A stretch of DNA of 64,000 nucleotides from CAYTSA01 sp964440345 (GTDB taxonomy: Bacteria > Desulfobacterota > Desulfovibrionia > Desulfovibrionales > Desulfovibrionaceae), in contig CAYTSA010000005.1 of NCBI GenBank assembly GCA_964440345.1, positions 32,698 through 96,697 of the forward strand. The letters are read 5' to 3'. Positions 26,323-34,938 of this stretch are shown here, piece by piece (position 1 is the first letter of the stretch; every line of letters begins with the position of its first letter). The position numbers and the translations under genes are program-made. A model generated the notes under the pieces. It had not been told where the DNA came from. It worked only from the letters and a program-made list of their open reading frames with translations, and did not search any database.

Positions 26323-27753
26323 GTGGAACAATACCGCCTCGATCTCTGTTGGCCTGAGCTCTATCAACTGGGCGTCCTGGCCTTGATCCTTCTGCAGTCG
26401 CTGCAGAAGCTGAACGGTAAGCCCGCCCGGGTGCTGTGGGTTCCCTTTGCAGCCGGGATTGGCGTGGTGGTGGCATTGCTGAGCCTTAATCTGGAAGGGA
26501 CCATCTTCTACGGCTCTTATGCTGTGGACCCCCTGTCCCAGTTCTTTAAGCTGGCGGTGGCCATAGGCTTTTTCATCACCTCGCTGAACTCTGTGCGACC
26601 GCCCCAGGTGCAGAACGACAAGCTGCCAGACTATCTGCTCTTTTTAGGTTTGTCGTCGTGGGGTTTGATGCTTCTGGCCTCCTCGGTGGAGCTCATCACC
26701 ATCTACGTGGCCCTGGAAATATCCTCTTACAGCCTCTACGCCATCATTCCCCTGCGGGCTAACGACCGGACTGCGGCTGAGGCCGGGATCAAATACATAA
26801 TGTTCGGCGCCGCAGCCACAGCCTTGGCTCTGTACGGCTATTCTTACATCCTGGCCACGCAGCACACCGGCTACATTGCGGATTTGGCCGGCATGGACTG
26901 GTCTTGGGCTGCTTCGCCCATGGCCGTGGTGGGTCTGACGCTGTTTCTGTGCGGCTTTTTCTTCAAGCTGGCGCTCTTCCCCTTCCACTTCTGGTGTCCA
27001 GACGTATACGAAGGCACAGGCAACGAAACTGCAGCCTTTGCAGCCACCTTGCCCAAGCTGGGCGCGGTGGTGGTTCTGGTCCGGCTGGGCGCCATGCTGA
27101 CGCCGGGAATGGACATCACCACCATACTTGCAGTGCTCGGCGCCATATCCATGACCTTCGGGAACCTGGCGGCGCTGGCTCAGAAAGACGTCAAACGGCT
27201 GCTCGGCTACTCTTCTGTGGCCCACGCCGGCTACGTGACCCTGGGCCTTGTTTCCGGCACAGCTGAAGGGTTGGCTGCAGCCAGCTTCTACAGTTTGGTC
27301 TACCTGCTCATGAACCTGACCTGTTTCTGGGTGATCAGCCGCATCAGTCACGACGGCCGGAACATCACCTTCACGGATCTGCACGGTCTGTACAAGCGCG
27401 AGCCAGCCATGGCCTTTGTGCTCGCCACAGCAGCCTTTGCCTTGGTGGGCCTGCCGCCCACCGCCGGGTTTATGGGCAAGCTGTTCCTGCTTACCTCTGC
27501 CTGGAACCACGGCTACAACTGGCTGGTCATCGTGGCGGTGCTGAACACGGCCATCGCCATCTACTACTACCTGTCCATCACGCGCCACGCTTATACAGTG
27601 GAAGAGTTCGAAGAACGGCCGAACGAACCGTCAGTATCCCGGTCCAATTTGGTCTGGGGCGGCGTGCTGGCTGCAGTGCTGCTTTTTCTGGGCGCTATCC
27701 CCGGCCCGGTTTTCCAGCTGGCAATGGACGCCGGCCGTAGCCTGATTCCGTGA
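26323..27753 (+). CDS. nuoN: NADH-quinone oxidoreductase-like subunit N
   Basis: This 476-residue protein has about 14 membrane helices and the NuoN signatures (SSYSLYAIIPLRANDRTAAE near residue 130, GFFFKLALFPFHFWCPDVYE near 210, YSSVAHAGYVTLGL near 290). It starts at a GTG two bases after the nuoM stop. It is the last subunit gene; a strong intrinsic terminator follows 26 bases downstream, which marks the operon end. Confidence 0.95.
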   Translation: MEQYRLDLCWPELYQLGVLALILLQSLQKLNGKPARVLWVPFAAGIGVVVALLSLNLEGTIFYGSYAVDPLSQFFKLAVAIGFFITSLNSVRPPQVQNDKLPDYLLFLGLSSWGLMLLASSVELITIYVALEISSYSLYAIIPLRANDRTAAEAGIKYIMFGAAATALALYGYSYILATQHTGYIADLAGMDWSWAASPMAVVGLTLFLCGFFFKLALFPFHFWCPDVYEGTGNETAAFAATLPKLGAVVVLVRLGAMLTPGMDITTILAVLGAISMTFGNLAALAQKDVKRLLGYSSVAHAGYVTLGLVSGTAEGLAAASFYSLVYLLMNLTCFWVISRISHDGRNITFTDLHGLYKREPAMAFVLATAAFALVGLPPTAGFMGKLFLLTSAWNHGYNWLVIVAVLNTAIAIYYYLSITRHAYTVEEFEERPNEPSVSRSNLVWGGVLAAVLLFLGAIPGPVFQLAMDAGRSLIP

Positions 27754-27779
27754 CCGCACAACGCATACAACGTTATTTG

Positions 27780-27807
27780 AGCCCGGAGCATATGTTCCGG
27801 GCTTTTT
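27780..27807 (+). terminator. Intrinsic terminator of the nuo operon
   Basis: AGCCCGGA (27780-27787) pairs perfectly with TCCGGGCT (27796-27803). The loop is eight bases and is followed by five T residues (27803-27807). Confidence 0.92.
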
Positions 27808-27824
27808 CATTTGGTGAAAACCAT

Positions 27825-27854
27825 TTGACTTGGCATACTATTCTTTTGCATAAT
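27825..27854 (+). promoter_or_regulatory. Sigma70-like promoter of the FAD oxidoreductase gene
   Basis: TTGACT (27825-27830) and CATAAT (27849-27854) each match the consensus at five of six positions, with an 18-base spacer. They lie between the nuo terminator and the gene at 27901. Confidence 0.7.
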
Positions 27855-27900
27855 AAAAAGTCTCCCCATAGGGTCAGACTTCACTACAAAGGCTGCAATC

Positions 27901-29331
27901 ATGACAAAACAACACAACAAACACTATGACGTCATCATCGTGGGCGCCGGTCCAGCTGGACTGTTCGCCGCCTATTATCTCTCAGTCCACACGAACTATT
28001 CCATCCTGCTGCTGGAAAAGGGCCGGGACATCGCCCAGCGCACATGCCCCATCAAAAAGGACATGGTTTGCAAAAAATGCAATCCATGCAACATCCTTTC
28101 CGGCGTGGGCGGGGCTGGACTCTATTCCGACGGCAAGCTCAACTACATCCACAAACTTGGCAAGACCGACCTGACCCAGTTCATGCCTCTGCCTACGGCG
28201 CAGCAGCTTATTGCCGAAACCGAAACAATCTTCAATACCTTTGGCATGGACGGCCCTGTGTATCCCACAGACATGGACGCGGCCAAAACCATACGCATGC
28301 ACGCCAAAAAACACGGCATCGACCTGTTGCTCATCAGGCAGAAGCACTTGGGCAGCGATAAACTGCCCAGCCATATTGCGCGCATGACCCAGGCCATTCG
28401 CGACAACGGCGCGGATATCCACACCATGGAGCCAGCAAATGACGTGCGCGTGGAAAACGGCCGCGTGACTGGAGTAACCACCGACAAGACCACGTACTCG
28501 GCAGAGAACGTCATCCTCTGCCCGGGCAGGGTGGGCGCCGAATGGGTTTCCGGGCTGGTTTCCCGCCACGGCGTGAACCTGAGCCAACGCGGCATTGAAG
28601 TGGGCGTGCGCGTGGAAGTGCACAAGGACATCCTGAATGAGGTCACGAACATTATTTATGATCCTACGTTCTTCATCCAGACCAGCAAATACGACGACCT
28701 GACCCGGACCTTCTGCACCAACCGGCAGGGCTTTGTCTCCCTGGAGAACTACCAGGACTTTGTTTGCGTGAACGGCCATGCGTACATGGACACCAAGTCT
28801 GAAAATTCCAACTTTGCCTTCCTCTCCAAGGTGGTGCTCACAGAACCTGTGTCCAACAACCAGGCGTACGGCGAGGCCATCGGCAAGTTGGCCACGCTCA
28901 TAGGAGGCGGTAAACCTATCCTGCAGCGATACGGCGACCTGAAACGCGGTCGCCGGTCCACCTGGAACCGCATCAACAAGGGCTACATAGAGCCCACGCT
29001 GAAGACTGTAATCTGCGGCGACATCGCCATGGCCTTGCCACACCGCATCCTGCAGAACCTGATGGAGGGGCTGGAAAAACTGAATCTGGTGGTTCCGGGC
29101 GTAGCCAACGAGGAGACCTTGCTCTACGCCCCGGAAATCAAATTTTTTGCCACCCAGGTGGAGACAGACGACGCCTTGCAGACCAGGGTGGAAAACCTGT
29201 ATGTAGCAGGCGACGGCCCTGGCGTAGCAGGAAACATTGTTTCCGCCGCAGCCACCGGCTTGATACCGGCCAAGCACCTGGCGGGGAAGGCTAGCCCCGC
29301 CATTGAACGCTGCACTAAGAACGGCCCATAG
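27901..29331 (+). CDS. FAD-dependent dehydrogenase (COG2509-like)
   Basis: This 476-residue protein begins with a dinucleotide-binding fold for FAD (VIIVGAGPAGLFAAYYL, residues 12-28). Near residue 58 there is a cysteine-rich stretch, CKKCNPCNILSGVGGAG, and near 430 the second FAD contact NLYVAGDGPGVAGNI. It resembles the uncharacterised FAD-dependent dehydrogenases of COG2509, soluble and cytoplasmic. Substrate and electron acceptor are unknown. A good promoter lies upstream. The ferredoxin-nitroreductase gene follows after 37 bases on the same strand, and the two may share electrons. Confidence 0.82.
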   Translation: MTKQHNKHYDVIIVGAGPAGLFAAYYLSVHTNYSILLLEKGRDIAQRTCPIKKDMVCKKCNPCNILSGVGGAGLYSDGKLNYIHKLGKTDLTQFMPLPTAQQLIAETETIFNTFGMDGPVYPTDMDAAKTIRMHAKKHGIDLLLIRQKHLGSDKLPSHIARMTQAIRDNGADIHTMEPANDVRVENGRVTGVTTDKTTYSAENVILCPGRVGAEWVSGLVSRHGVNLSQRGIEVGVRVEVHKDILNEVTNIIYDPTFFIQTSKYDDLTRTFCTNRQGFVSLENYQDFVCVNGHAYMDTKSENSNFAFLSKVVLTEPVSNNQAYGEAIGKLATLIGGGKPILQRYGDLKRGRRSTWNRINKGYIEPTLKTVICGDIAMALPHRILQNLMEGLEKLNLVVPGVANEETLLYAPEIKFFATQVETDDALQTRVENLYVAGDGPGVAGNIVSAAATGLIPAKHLAGKASPAIERCTKNGP

Positions 29332-29368
29332 ACAGGCCGCAAACTGCACAGACCACAGGAGGCCGCCC

Positions 29369-30160
29369 GTGACCACCATTGAAATAAAACGCGACGCCTG
29401 CGCCAGGGACGGCGTATGCGCGGCTGAATGCCCCATGGGGTTGTTCACGGACGACGAACAGGGCCTGGCCGTGCTGGTCGACGGCGCCGAAGACCACTGC
29501 ATAGAATGCGGCCACTGCCTGACCATCTGCCCCACTGGAGCCATAGTGCTCAACGGGGTCAGCCAGTCTGACTGCGACCCGGTGAATCCCAGCATGTGGC
29601 CGGACGGCGAAGGCGTACTGCAATACCTCAAGTCCAGACGGTCCATACGCAGTTACAAACGCAAGGAAGTGGACCAGGAACTGCTGGAAAAGCTTGTGGA
29701 CGTGACCCGTTGGGCTCCCACGGCCCGCAATGGTCAGCCTGTGGAGTGGACCCTGGCCCAGGGCCGGAGCAAGGTGCAGGAGCTGGGCCGCTATGTATCC
29801 GCCTGGCTGCGCGAATCCGGCGTGTACCCTCATCTGGCCGATGCGTTTGACGCTGGCAAGGACTACCTGCTGCGCAACGCGCCGGCTCTGGCGATGGTTC
29901 ACGCACGAACGGACTCGCTGAAGCCGGCGGAAGACTGCCTGACAGCGCTGACGACCATGGAAATCGCCTGCCGGGCCGTTGGCCTGGGCGCCTGTTGGGC
30001 CGGCTACTTTCACGCTGCAGCTGTGAACTACGAGCCCCTGCGGGAAAAGCTGAATCTGCCGGACGGCCATGAAATTTTCGGCGGTTTGATGCTGGGCTAC
30101 CCGCGCTTTACATACAACTACATCCCCCCGCGCAAAGAGGCGGTGGTCCACTGGCTGTAA
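29369..30160 (+). CDS. Ferredoxin-nitroreductase fusion protein
   Basis: The 263-residue protein has a two-cluster ferredoxin domain (residues about 1-60; second motif CIECGHCLTICP complete, first motif CARDGVCAAECP with altered spacing). A nitroreductase domain follows (about 88-263) with SRRSIRSYKRKEV and RWAPTARNGQPVEW, the usual FMN-binding sequences. Such fusions pass electrons from ferredoxin to FMN. The physiological substrate is not predictable. The GTG at 29369 is chosen because AGGAGG stands six bases before it, and the sequence TTIEIKRDAC then starts the ferredoxin fold directly. Confidence 0.88.
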   Translation: MTTIEIKRDACARDGVCAAECPMGLFTDDEQGLAVLVDGAEDHCIECGHCLTICPTGAIVLNGVSQSDCDPVNPSMWPDGEGVLQYLKSRRSIRSYKRKEVDQELLEKLVDVTRWAPTARNGQPVEWTLAQGRSKVQELGRYVSAWLRESGVYPHLADAFDAGKDYLLRNAPALAMVHARTDSLKPAEDCLTALTTMEIACRAVGLGACWAGYFHAAAVNYEPLREKLNLPDGHEIFGGLMLGYPRFTYNYIPPRKEAVVHWL

Positions 30161-30199
30161 CGGCAGAGCACATTTTTTCACGAATGGGCAAAAAAATCC

Positions 30200-30228
30200 T
30201 TGCCAAGCCCCAAGCGTTTTGGTTAATT
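30200..30228 (+). promoter_or_regulatory. Possible promoter of tRNA-Leu
   Basis: TTGCCA (30200-30205) and TTAATT (30223-30228) are 17 bases apart, and the -10 element ends 14 bases before the mature tRNA. The -10 match is weak. Confidence 0.4.
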
Positions 30229-30242
30229 ACTCCTTTCCGCGT

Positions 30243-30329
30243 GCCGAAGTGGTGGAATTGGTAGACACGCTAGGTTCAGGGTCTAGTGCGGGTTTCCGCG
30301 TGGGAGTTCGACTCTCCCCTTCGGCACCA
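30243..30329 (+). tRNA. tRNA-Leu (anticodon CAG)
   Basis: The 87-base sequence folds as a class II tRNA. The acceptor arm is GCCGAAG with CTTCGGC (30243-30249 and 30319-30325), and the anticodon loop GTTCAGGG lies in a CTAG-type stem. A variable arm and the T arm with GTTCGAC are present. CCA is encoded at 30327-30329. A terminator follows after 11 bases. Confidence 0.97.
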
Positions 30330-30340
30330 CCGAAAAAGCA

Positions 30341-30369
30341 AAGCCGTCTCGAAAGTGACGGCTTTTTTT
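30341..30369 (+). terminator. Intrinsic terminator behind tRNA-Leu
   Basis: AAGCCGTC (30341-30348) pairs with GACGGCTT (30357-30364), followed by a run of seven T residues to 30369. Confidence 0.9.
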
Positions 30370-30641
30370 GTGCCCAGTTTCCCATATCCAAGGCGCTCGC
30401 ACCTGGCGCATTTTCGCGTTGAGACAGCAATTCGTTCTTGGATGTCTCTGCGTCCTGCGTCACTCTCCCCTCCAGTGCATAGGCTTTACAGCGTATCTGG
30501 CAGGCCATTTTCCGAACCAGCAAGCGCAAGAATGGAGCATAATACAGAACAGGCAAAATCTTTACAGCCCCGAACCTTCGCAGCCCCTTTGCTTTTTCCC
30601 GGCTGTTGCCTCCCTTTGCACTCTGCTGTATTTACCTGTCC
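30370..30641. other. Gap before the glycosyltransferase gene
   Basis: Apart from the tRNA and its terminator, the stretch from 30161 to 30641 holds no gene I can support. No clear promoter or ribosome-binding site was found for the gene at 30642. Confidence 0.5.
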
Positions 30642-31844
30642 GTGCGCTACCTTACCCTGTGCTGCATCGCCAAGAACGAACACCGGCATCTACGCGAGTG
30701 GCTGGAGCACCATGTTCTAGCCGGCGTAGAACGGTTCATTATCTATGACAACGACAGCGACCCGCCTCTGCGGGAAACGCTGGGCGATTACCTGCACCCT
30801 GATTTCCTCACGGTGGTAGAAATATCCGGACCGCGCCAGCAACTGCCCGCCTACGCTCACTGTCTGCAGAATTTTGGCGAACAGACGCACTGGCTGGGCT
30901 TTATCGACGCCGACGAGCTGCTGGTTCCCAAACAGACGGATGATCTGAAAATCCTGCTTACCGACTATGAAGAGCACGCCGGCCTGGGCGTCAACTGGGT
31001 CACCTTCGGCTCCAACGGACACATCCACCCCCCCGAAGGGCTACAAATGGAGCATTTCACACGGCGCACTCCCAACGAGGAATTCACAAATTGCCATATC
31101 AAGTCCATCGTACGGCCGGACAGAACAATACGCCCGCTTAAGGCGCACATGTGCGCACATACGCCTGGTTATTTCTGTGTGGACGAAAACCACATGCCGC
31201 TCTACAAAGCCTTTTCCGTCCATTCCGTGAACAAGGTCCAGCTGAATCACTACTACTATCGCTCCCAGCAGGAATACTTTGCCAAGGTCGAGCGGGGTCG
31301 TTCTGACACCGGGGAAAAACAACCGAAACATTTATTTTACGCCCAATTGGACAAGGCCACAGTGGAAGACACGGCCATCATGCGGTTTATTCCCCGCATC
31401 CGCGCGTTGCGGCGCAAGAATTCCCCAGCCCTGCTGGCGGCCATGGCTGCAGAAGGCCGCTTGACGCCGCTGCAAGAATACGTAGACAAGTTCCATAAGC
31501 TGATGCTGCGAGGCAAATACCCAGAAGCCTTGGAGCAGCTGCAGCGGCTGGCTGTGCACCACCCTGGCCAAGTGACTACCTGGGTCCTGTCCGCCTCGTT
31601 TCACCGGCTGACTGGCAACCTTGCCGCTGCGGAAAAAGCTGTCCGCAAAGCCCTGGCGGTGAATTACGCCCCAGAAGCGCTGTACGAACTGTTCGCCTTG
31701 CGGCGGGACGCCGGGGACGCCGTGGGAGCCCGGAAAACGGCCATCTTCATGAAGCACGTTTTCCGCAACGAGAAGAACGAACGGTGCGAGCTGCCGGAGC
31801 GTTTGCGCCGGGAGCTTGACGCATTGCTGGACGCAACTAAGTAA
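30642..31844 (+). CDS. Glycosyltransferase (GT92/GT2-like) with C-terminal TPR-like helices
   Basis: The 400-residue protein begins RYLTLCCIAKNEHRHLREWL, the usual N-terminus of glycosyltransferases with the GT92-type domain. It has FIIYDNDSDPPL and the metal-binding GFIDADELLVP near residue 90. Residues about 285-390 form helix pairs similar to TPRs (QLQRLAVHHPGQVTTWVLSA, then AEKAVRKALAVNYAPEALYE). It is probably a cytoplasmic enzyme adding sugar to a surface glycan. The start is uncertain: the GTG at 30642 fits the domain, but no ribosome-binding site precedes it and the frame is open to a TTG at 30606. putA follows 29 bases later. Confidence 0.78.
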   Translation: MRYLTLCCIAKNEHRHLREWLEHHVLAGVERFIIYDNDSDPPLRETLGDYLHPDFLTVVEISGPRQQLPAYAHCLQNFGEQTHWLGFIDADELLVPKQTDDLKILLTDYEEHAGLGVNWVTFGSNGHIHPPEGLQMEHFTRRTPNEEFTNCHIKSIVRPDRTIRPLKAHMCAHTPGYFCVDENHMPLYKAFSVHSVNKVQLNHYYYRSQQEYFAKVERGRSDTGEKQPKHLFYAQLDKATVEDTAIMRFIPRIRALRRKNSPALLAAMAAEGRLTPLQEYVDKFHKLMLRGKYPEALEQLQRLAVHHPGQVTTWVLSASFHRLTGNLAAAEKAVRKALAVNYAPEALYELFALRRDAGDAVGARKTAIFMKHVFRNEKNERCELPERLRRELDALLDATK

Positions 31845-31873
31845 CAACATTCTGGCAAGCTGAAGGAGCAGTT

Positions 31874-34800
31874 ATGAACAATGAACGGCTGGAAGCGCGA
31901 ATCGTCGAACGGGGCAAGGAATTTTTCGCAGCCATCAGCGGCGAAGCGCCGGGCGTTTTCAACAAAGGCTGGTGGACCGGCAAGGTCATGGACTGGGCCA
32001 TGAAGAACGAGGACTTCAAGGTCCAGCTATTCCGGTTTGTTGACGTGCTGCCCTACCTGAACACATCTGAAGCGCTCATCCGGCACATTCAGGAGTATTT
32101 TGGCGACAAGGAAAGCGAAATCCCGTCTGTGCTCAAGTGGGGCGCGGGTAAAGCCGGCATAGGCGGCAAGCTGGGCGCTACGTTCATGGGCAAAACCATC
32201 CGCTCCAACCTGGAAAACATGGCCCGCCAGTTCATCATTGGCCAGAACGCCAAAGAAGCTGTCAAGGGCCTGAACAAGCTGCGCAAACAAGGATTTGCTT
32301 TTACCGTGGACATACTGGGCGAGGCCACGGTGAGCCAGGCTGAGGCCACAGCGTACAAGGACTCCTACCTGGAGCTACTGGACGCCCTGGCCAAGGAGCA
32401 GAACAAATGGAAGCCCCTGGCCCCGGCTTTTGCTGACAGCAAGCTGGACTGGTCCTGCCAGCCGCGCATCAATGTCTCTGTCAAGCCCTCCGCTTTTTAT
32501 TCCCAGGCCAAGCCCGTGGCCCAGGAAGACTCCATCCAGGGCATCATGGCCAGCGTGGCCGCCATCTACCGCAAGGTCATGGAAATGGAAGGACTGCTCT
32601 GCATCGATATGGAGCAACTCAGATACAAGGAAATGACCATAGAGCTGTACAAGCGGCTGCGCACGTCGTCCGCCTTCCGGGACTATCCGCACCTGTGCTT
32701 GGTGCTGCAGTCCTACCTCAAAGACACAGACAAGGACCTGGACGAGCTTATCGCCTGGGCCCGCAAGGAAGAGCTGCCCATAGCCGTGCGGCTGGTCAAG
32801 GGCGCCTACTGGGACTACGAAACCGTCCAAGCTGTGCAAAACGGCTGGCCTGTTCCAGTCTGGACCAACAAGGCGGAAAGCGACATGGCTTTTGAACGCC
32901 AGTCCCGCAAGATATTGGAAAACCACGACCTCGTTTACTTTGCCTGCGGCTCGCACAACGTGCGGTCCATTTCCATGGTCATGGAGCACGCCCGGGAGCT
33001 GGGCGTTCCAGAAGACCGCTACGAGTTCCAGGTGCTCTACGGAATGGCTGAACCCGTGCGCAAGGGGCTGCTCAATGTGGCTGGACGGGTGCGGCTCTAC
33101 TGCCCCTACGGCGACCTGATTCCAGGCATGGCTTATTTGGTCCGCCGGCTACTGGAGAACACAGCCAACGAGTCCTTTCTTCGCCAATCTTTTGCTGAAG
33201 GCGAGGAGCTGGAGCGGCTACTGGAAAACCCGGAAGAGACCCTGAAGCGGGACAAGGCCCACCACGCTCAAGACCGGCCAAAGCGCGAGGAGGAAGACCG
33301 GTTCGTCAACCACTCCATGGTGGATTTCACCATTCCCTCTGTGCGCGAAGCCTTTACACACGCCATTGCCGACGTTCGCAAGCAACAAGGAAAAACTTAC
33401 CCCCTCTTCATTGACGCCAAGGAAGTGAACACCGAGGACCGCATTCCGTCCGCCAACCCGGCGGATTTTGAAGAAGTGCTGGGCGAGGTATGCCAGGCCG
33501 GCACGGCCGAGGTGGACCAAGCCGTGGCTGCAGCCCAAAAGGCCTACACCGCCTGGCGCGACGTTTCGCCTGAAGACCGGGCCGGCTATCTTTTCAAAGC
33601 TGCGGAACTAGCCCGCAAACGGATATACGAACTTTCCGCCTGGCAGATTCTGGAAGCCGGCAAGCAGTGGGACCAAGCCTATCACGACGTGGGCGAGGGC
33701 ATCGACTTCATGGAATACTACGCCTGGGAAATGATCCGCTTGGGCGAGCCGCGCCGCATGGGCCGCGCCCCAGGCGAGTTGAACCACATGTTCTACCAGG
33801 GCAAAGGCGTGGCCGCGGTTATTGCGCCGTGGAACTTCCCCTTTGCCATCTCCGCCGGCATGTCCACAGCCGCCATCGTGGCTGGCAACTGCGTGGTCTA
33901 CAAGCCCTCGGGCCTCTCCTCTATCATTGGCTGGGGCCTGATGCAGCTGCTTCGGGACGCCGGCTTGCCCCCTGGCGTGTTCAACTACTGCCCGGGCCGT
34001 GGCTCCGTGATGGGCGACCACTTGGTGGAGCACCCGGACGTGGCCCTCATAGCCTTTACCGGCTCTGTGGAAGTAGGCCTGCGCATTCAGGAAAAAGCTG
34101 CCAAACCCCAGCCCGGTCAGCTGCACTGCAAGCGCGTGGTCGCGGAAATGGGCGGCAAGAACGCCATCATCATTGACGACGACGCCGACCTGGACGAAGC
34201 CGTCCTGCAGGTGCTCTACTCCGCCTTTGGCTTTCAGGGGCAGAAATGCTCAGCCTGTTCGCGGGTCATTGTCCTGGAGGCCATTTACGAACGGTTCATC
34301 GAGCGGCTTGCCGAAGCCGCCAAATCCGTGCGCCTGGGCCCGGCCGAGAATCCGGAGAACTACATGGGCCCGGTCATTGACCCTGGCGCCAAAAAGAACA
34401 TACTGAAATACATTGACATCGCTGAAGAGGAAGGGGCCATCCTGGTCAAACGGGACGCCCCGGATAAAGACAAGGGCTGCTACGTTCCCTTGACCATAGT
34501 CACGGACATAGAGCCCCACCACCGCATCGCCCGGGAAGAAATCTTCGGCCCGGTGCTGGCGGTCATGAAAGCCAAGACCTTTGCCCAGGCCATAGACATG
34601 GCCAACGACTCGGACTACGCCCTGACCGGCGGGGTTTTTTCCCGCAGCCCGCAGCACCTGGATATGGCCCGGCGACTGTTCCGCGTCGGCAACCTGTACC
34701 TGAACCGCAACAACACCGGCGCGCTAGTGGAGCGCCAGCCTTTTGGCGGCTTTAAGCTGTCTGGCGTGGGCTCCAAAGCCGGCGGGCCAGACTACTTGCT

Positions 34801-34888
34801 GCAGCTCATGGACCCGCGCGTGATCACCGAAAACACCATGCGCCGGGGGTTTGCGCCGCTGGAAGATGACGACGAGTGGATTGCGTAG
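31874..34888 (+). CDS. putA: Bifunctional proline dehydrogenase / glutamate-semialdehyde dehydrogenase
   Basis: This 1004-residue protein oxidises proline to glutamate in two steps. The FAD-dependent proline dehydrogenase barrel lies at about 130-470 (RLVKGAYWDYE, ACGSHNVRS, YEFQVLYGMAEPVRKGL). The aldehyde dehydrogenase domain lies at about 500-985 (VIAPWNFPFAIS, EMGGKNAIIIDDDADLDEA, GQKCSACSRV with the catalytic cysteine). There is no N-terminal DNA-binding domain, so it is not an autogenous repressor like the E. coli enzyme. AAGGAG lies five bases before the ATG. Proline-derived electrons enter the quinone pool at the inner membrane face. A strong hairpin follows. Confidence 0.96.
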   Translation: MNNERLEARIVERGKEFFAAISGEAPGVFNKGWWTGKVMDWAMKNEDFKVQLFRFVDVLPYLNTSEALIRHIQEYFGDKESEIPSVLKWGAGKAGIGGKLGATFMGKTIRSNLENMARQFIIGQNAKEAVKGLNKLRKQGFAFTVDILGEATVSQAEATAYKDSYLELLDALAKEQNKWKPLAPAFADSKLDWSCQPRINVSVKPSAFYSQAKPVAQEDSIQGIMASVAAIYRKVMEMEGLLCIDMEQLRYKEMTIELYKRLRTSSAFRDYPHLCLVLQSYLKDTDKDLDELIAWARKEELPIAVRLVKGAYWDYETVQAVQNGWPVPVWTNKAESDMAFERQSRKILENHDLVYFACGSHNVRSISMVMEHARELGVPEDRYEFQVLYGMAEPVRKGLLNVAGRVRLYCPYGDLIPGMAYLVRRLLENTANESFLRQSFAEGEELERLLENPEETLKRDKAHHAQDRPKREEEDRFVNHSMVDFTIPSVREAFTHAIADVRKQQGKTYPLFIDAKEVNTEDRIPSANPADFEEVLGEVCQAGTAEVDQAVAAAQKAYTAWRDVSPEDRAGYLFKAAELARKRIYELSAWQILEAGKQWDQAYHDVGEGIDFMEYYAWEMIRLGEPRRMGRAPGELNHMFYQGKGVAAVIAPWNFPFAISAGMSTAAIVAGNCVVYKPSGLSSIIGWGLMQLLRDAGLPPGVFNYCPGRGSVMGDHLVEHPDVALIAFTGSVEVGLRIQEKAAKPQPGQLHCKRVVAEMGGKNAIIIDDDADLDEAVLQVLYSAFGFQGQKCSACSRVIVLEAIYERFIERLAEAAKSVRLGPAENPENYMGPVIDPGAKKNILKYIDIAEEEGAILVKRDAPDKDKGCYVPLTIVTDIEPHHRIAREEIFGPVLAVMKAKTFAQAIDMANDSDYALTGGVFSRSPQHLDMARRLFRVGNLYLNRNNTGALVERQPFGGFKLSGVGSKAGGPDYLLQLMDPRVITENTMRRGFAPLEDDDEWIA

Positions 34889-34896
34889 CTATGCAT

Positions 34897-34934
34897 GCGC
34901 CGGGAGCAGCCTGACACAGGGCTGCTCCCGGCGC
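34897..34934. terminator. Strong stem-loop between convergent putA and the secreted-protein gene
   Basis: A perfect 14-base stem (34897-34910 with 34921-34934) encloses a ten-base loop. It lies between two converging genes, with their stops 9 and 5 bases away, so it can serve both strands. The T-tract is poor on either side. Confidence 0.75.
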
Positions 34935-34938
34935 TGTG

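Noticed and set aside
24506..26476. Open frame of 656 codons opposite nuoM
   Set aside because: It is a shadow of nuoM and the preceding gene; the translation is rich in His, Gln and Arg without domain features.
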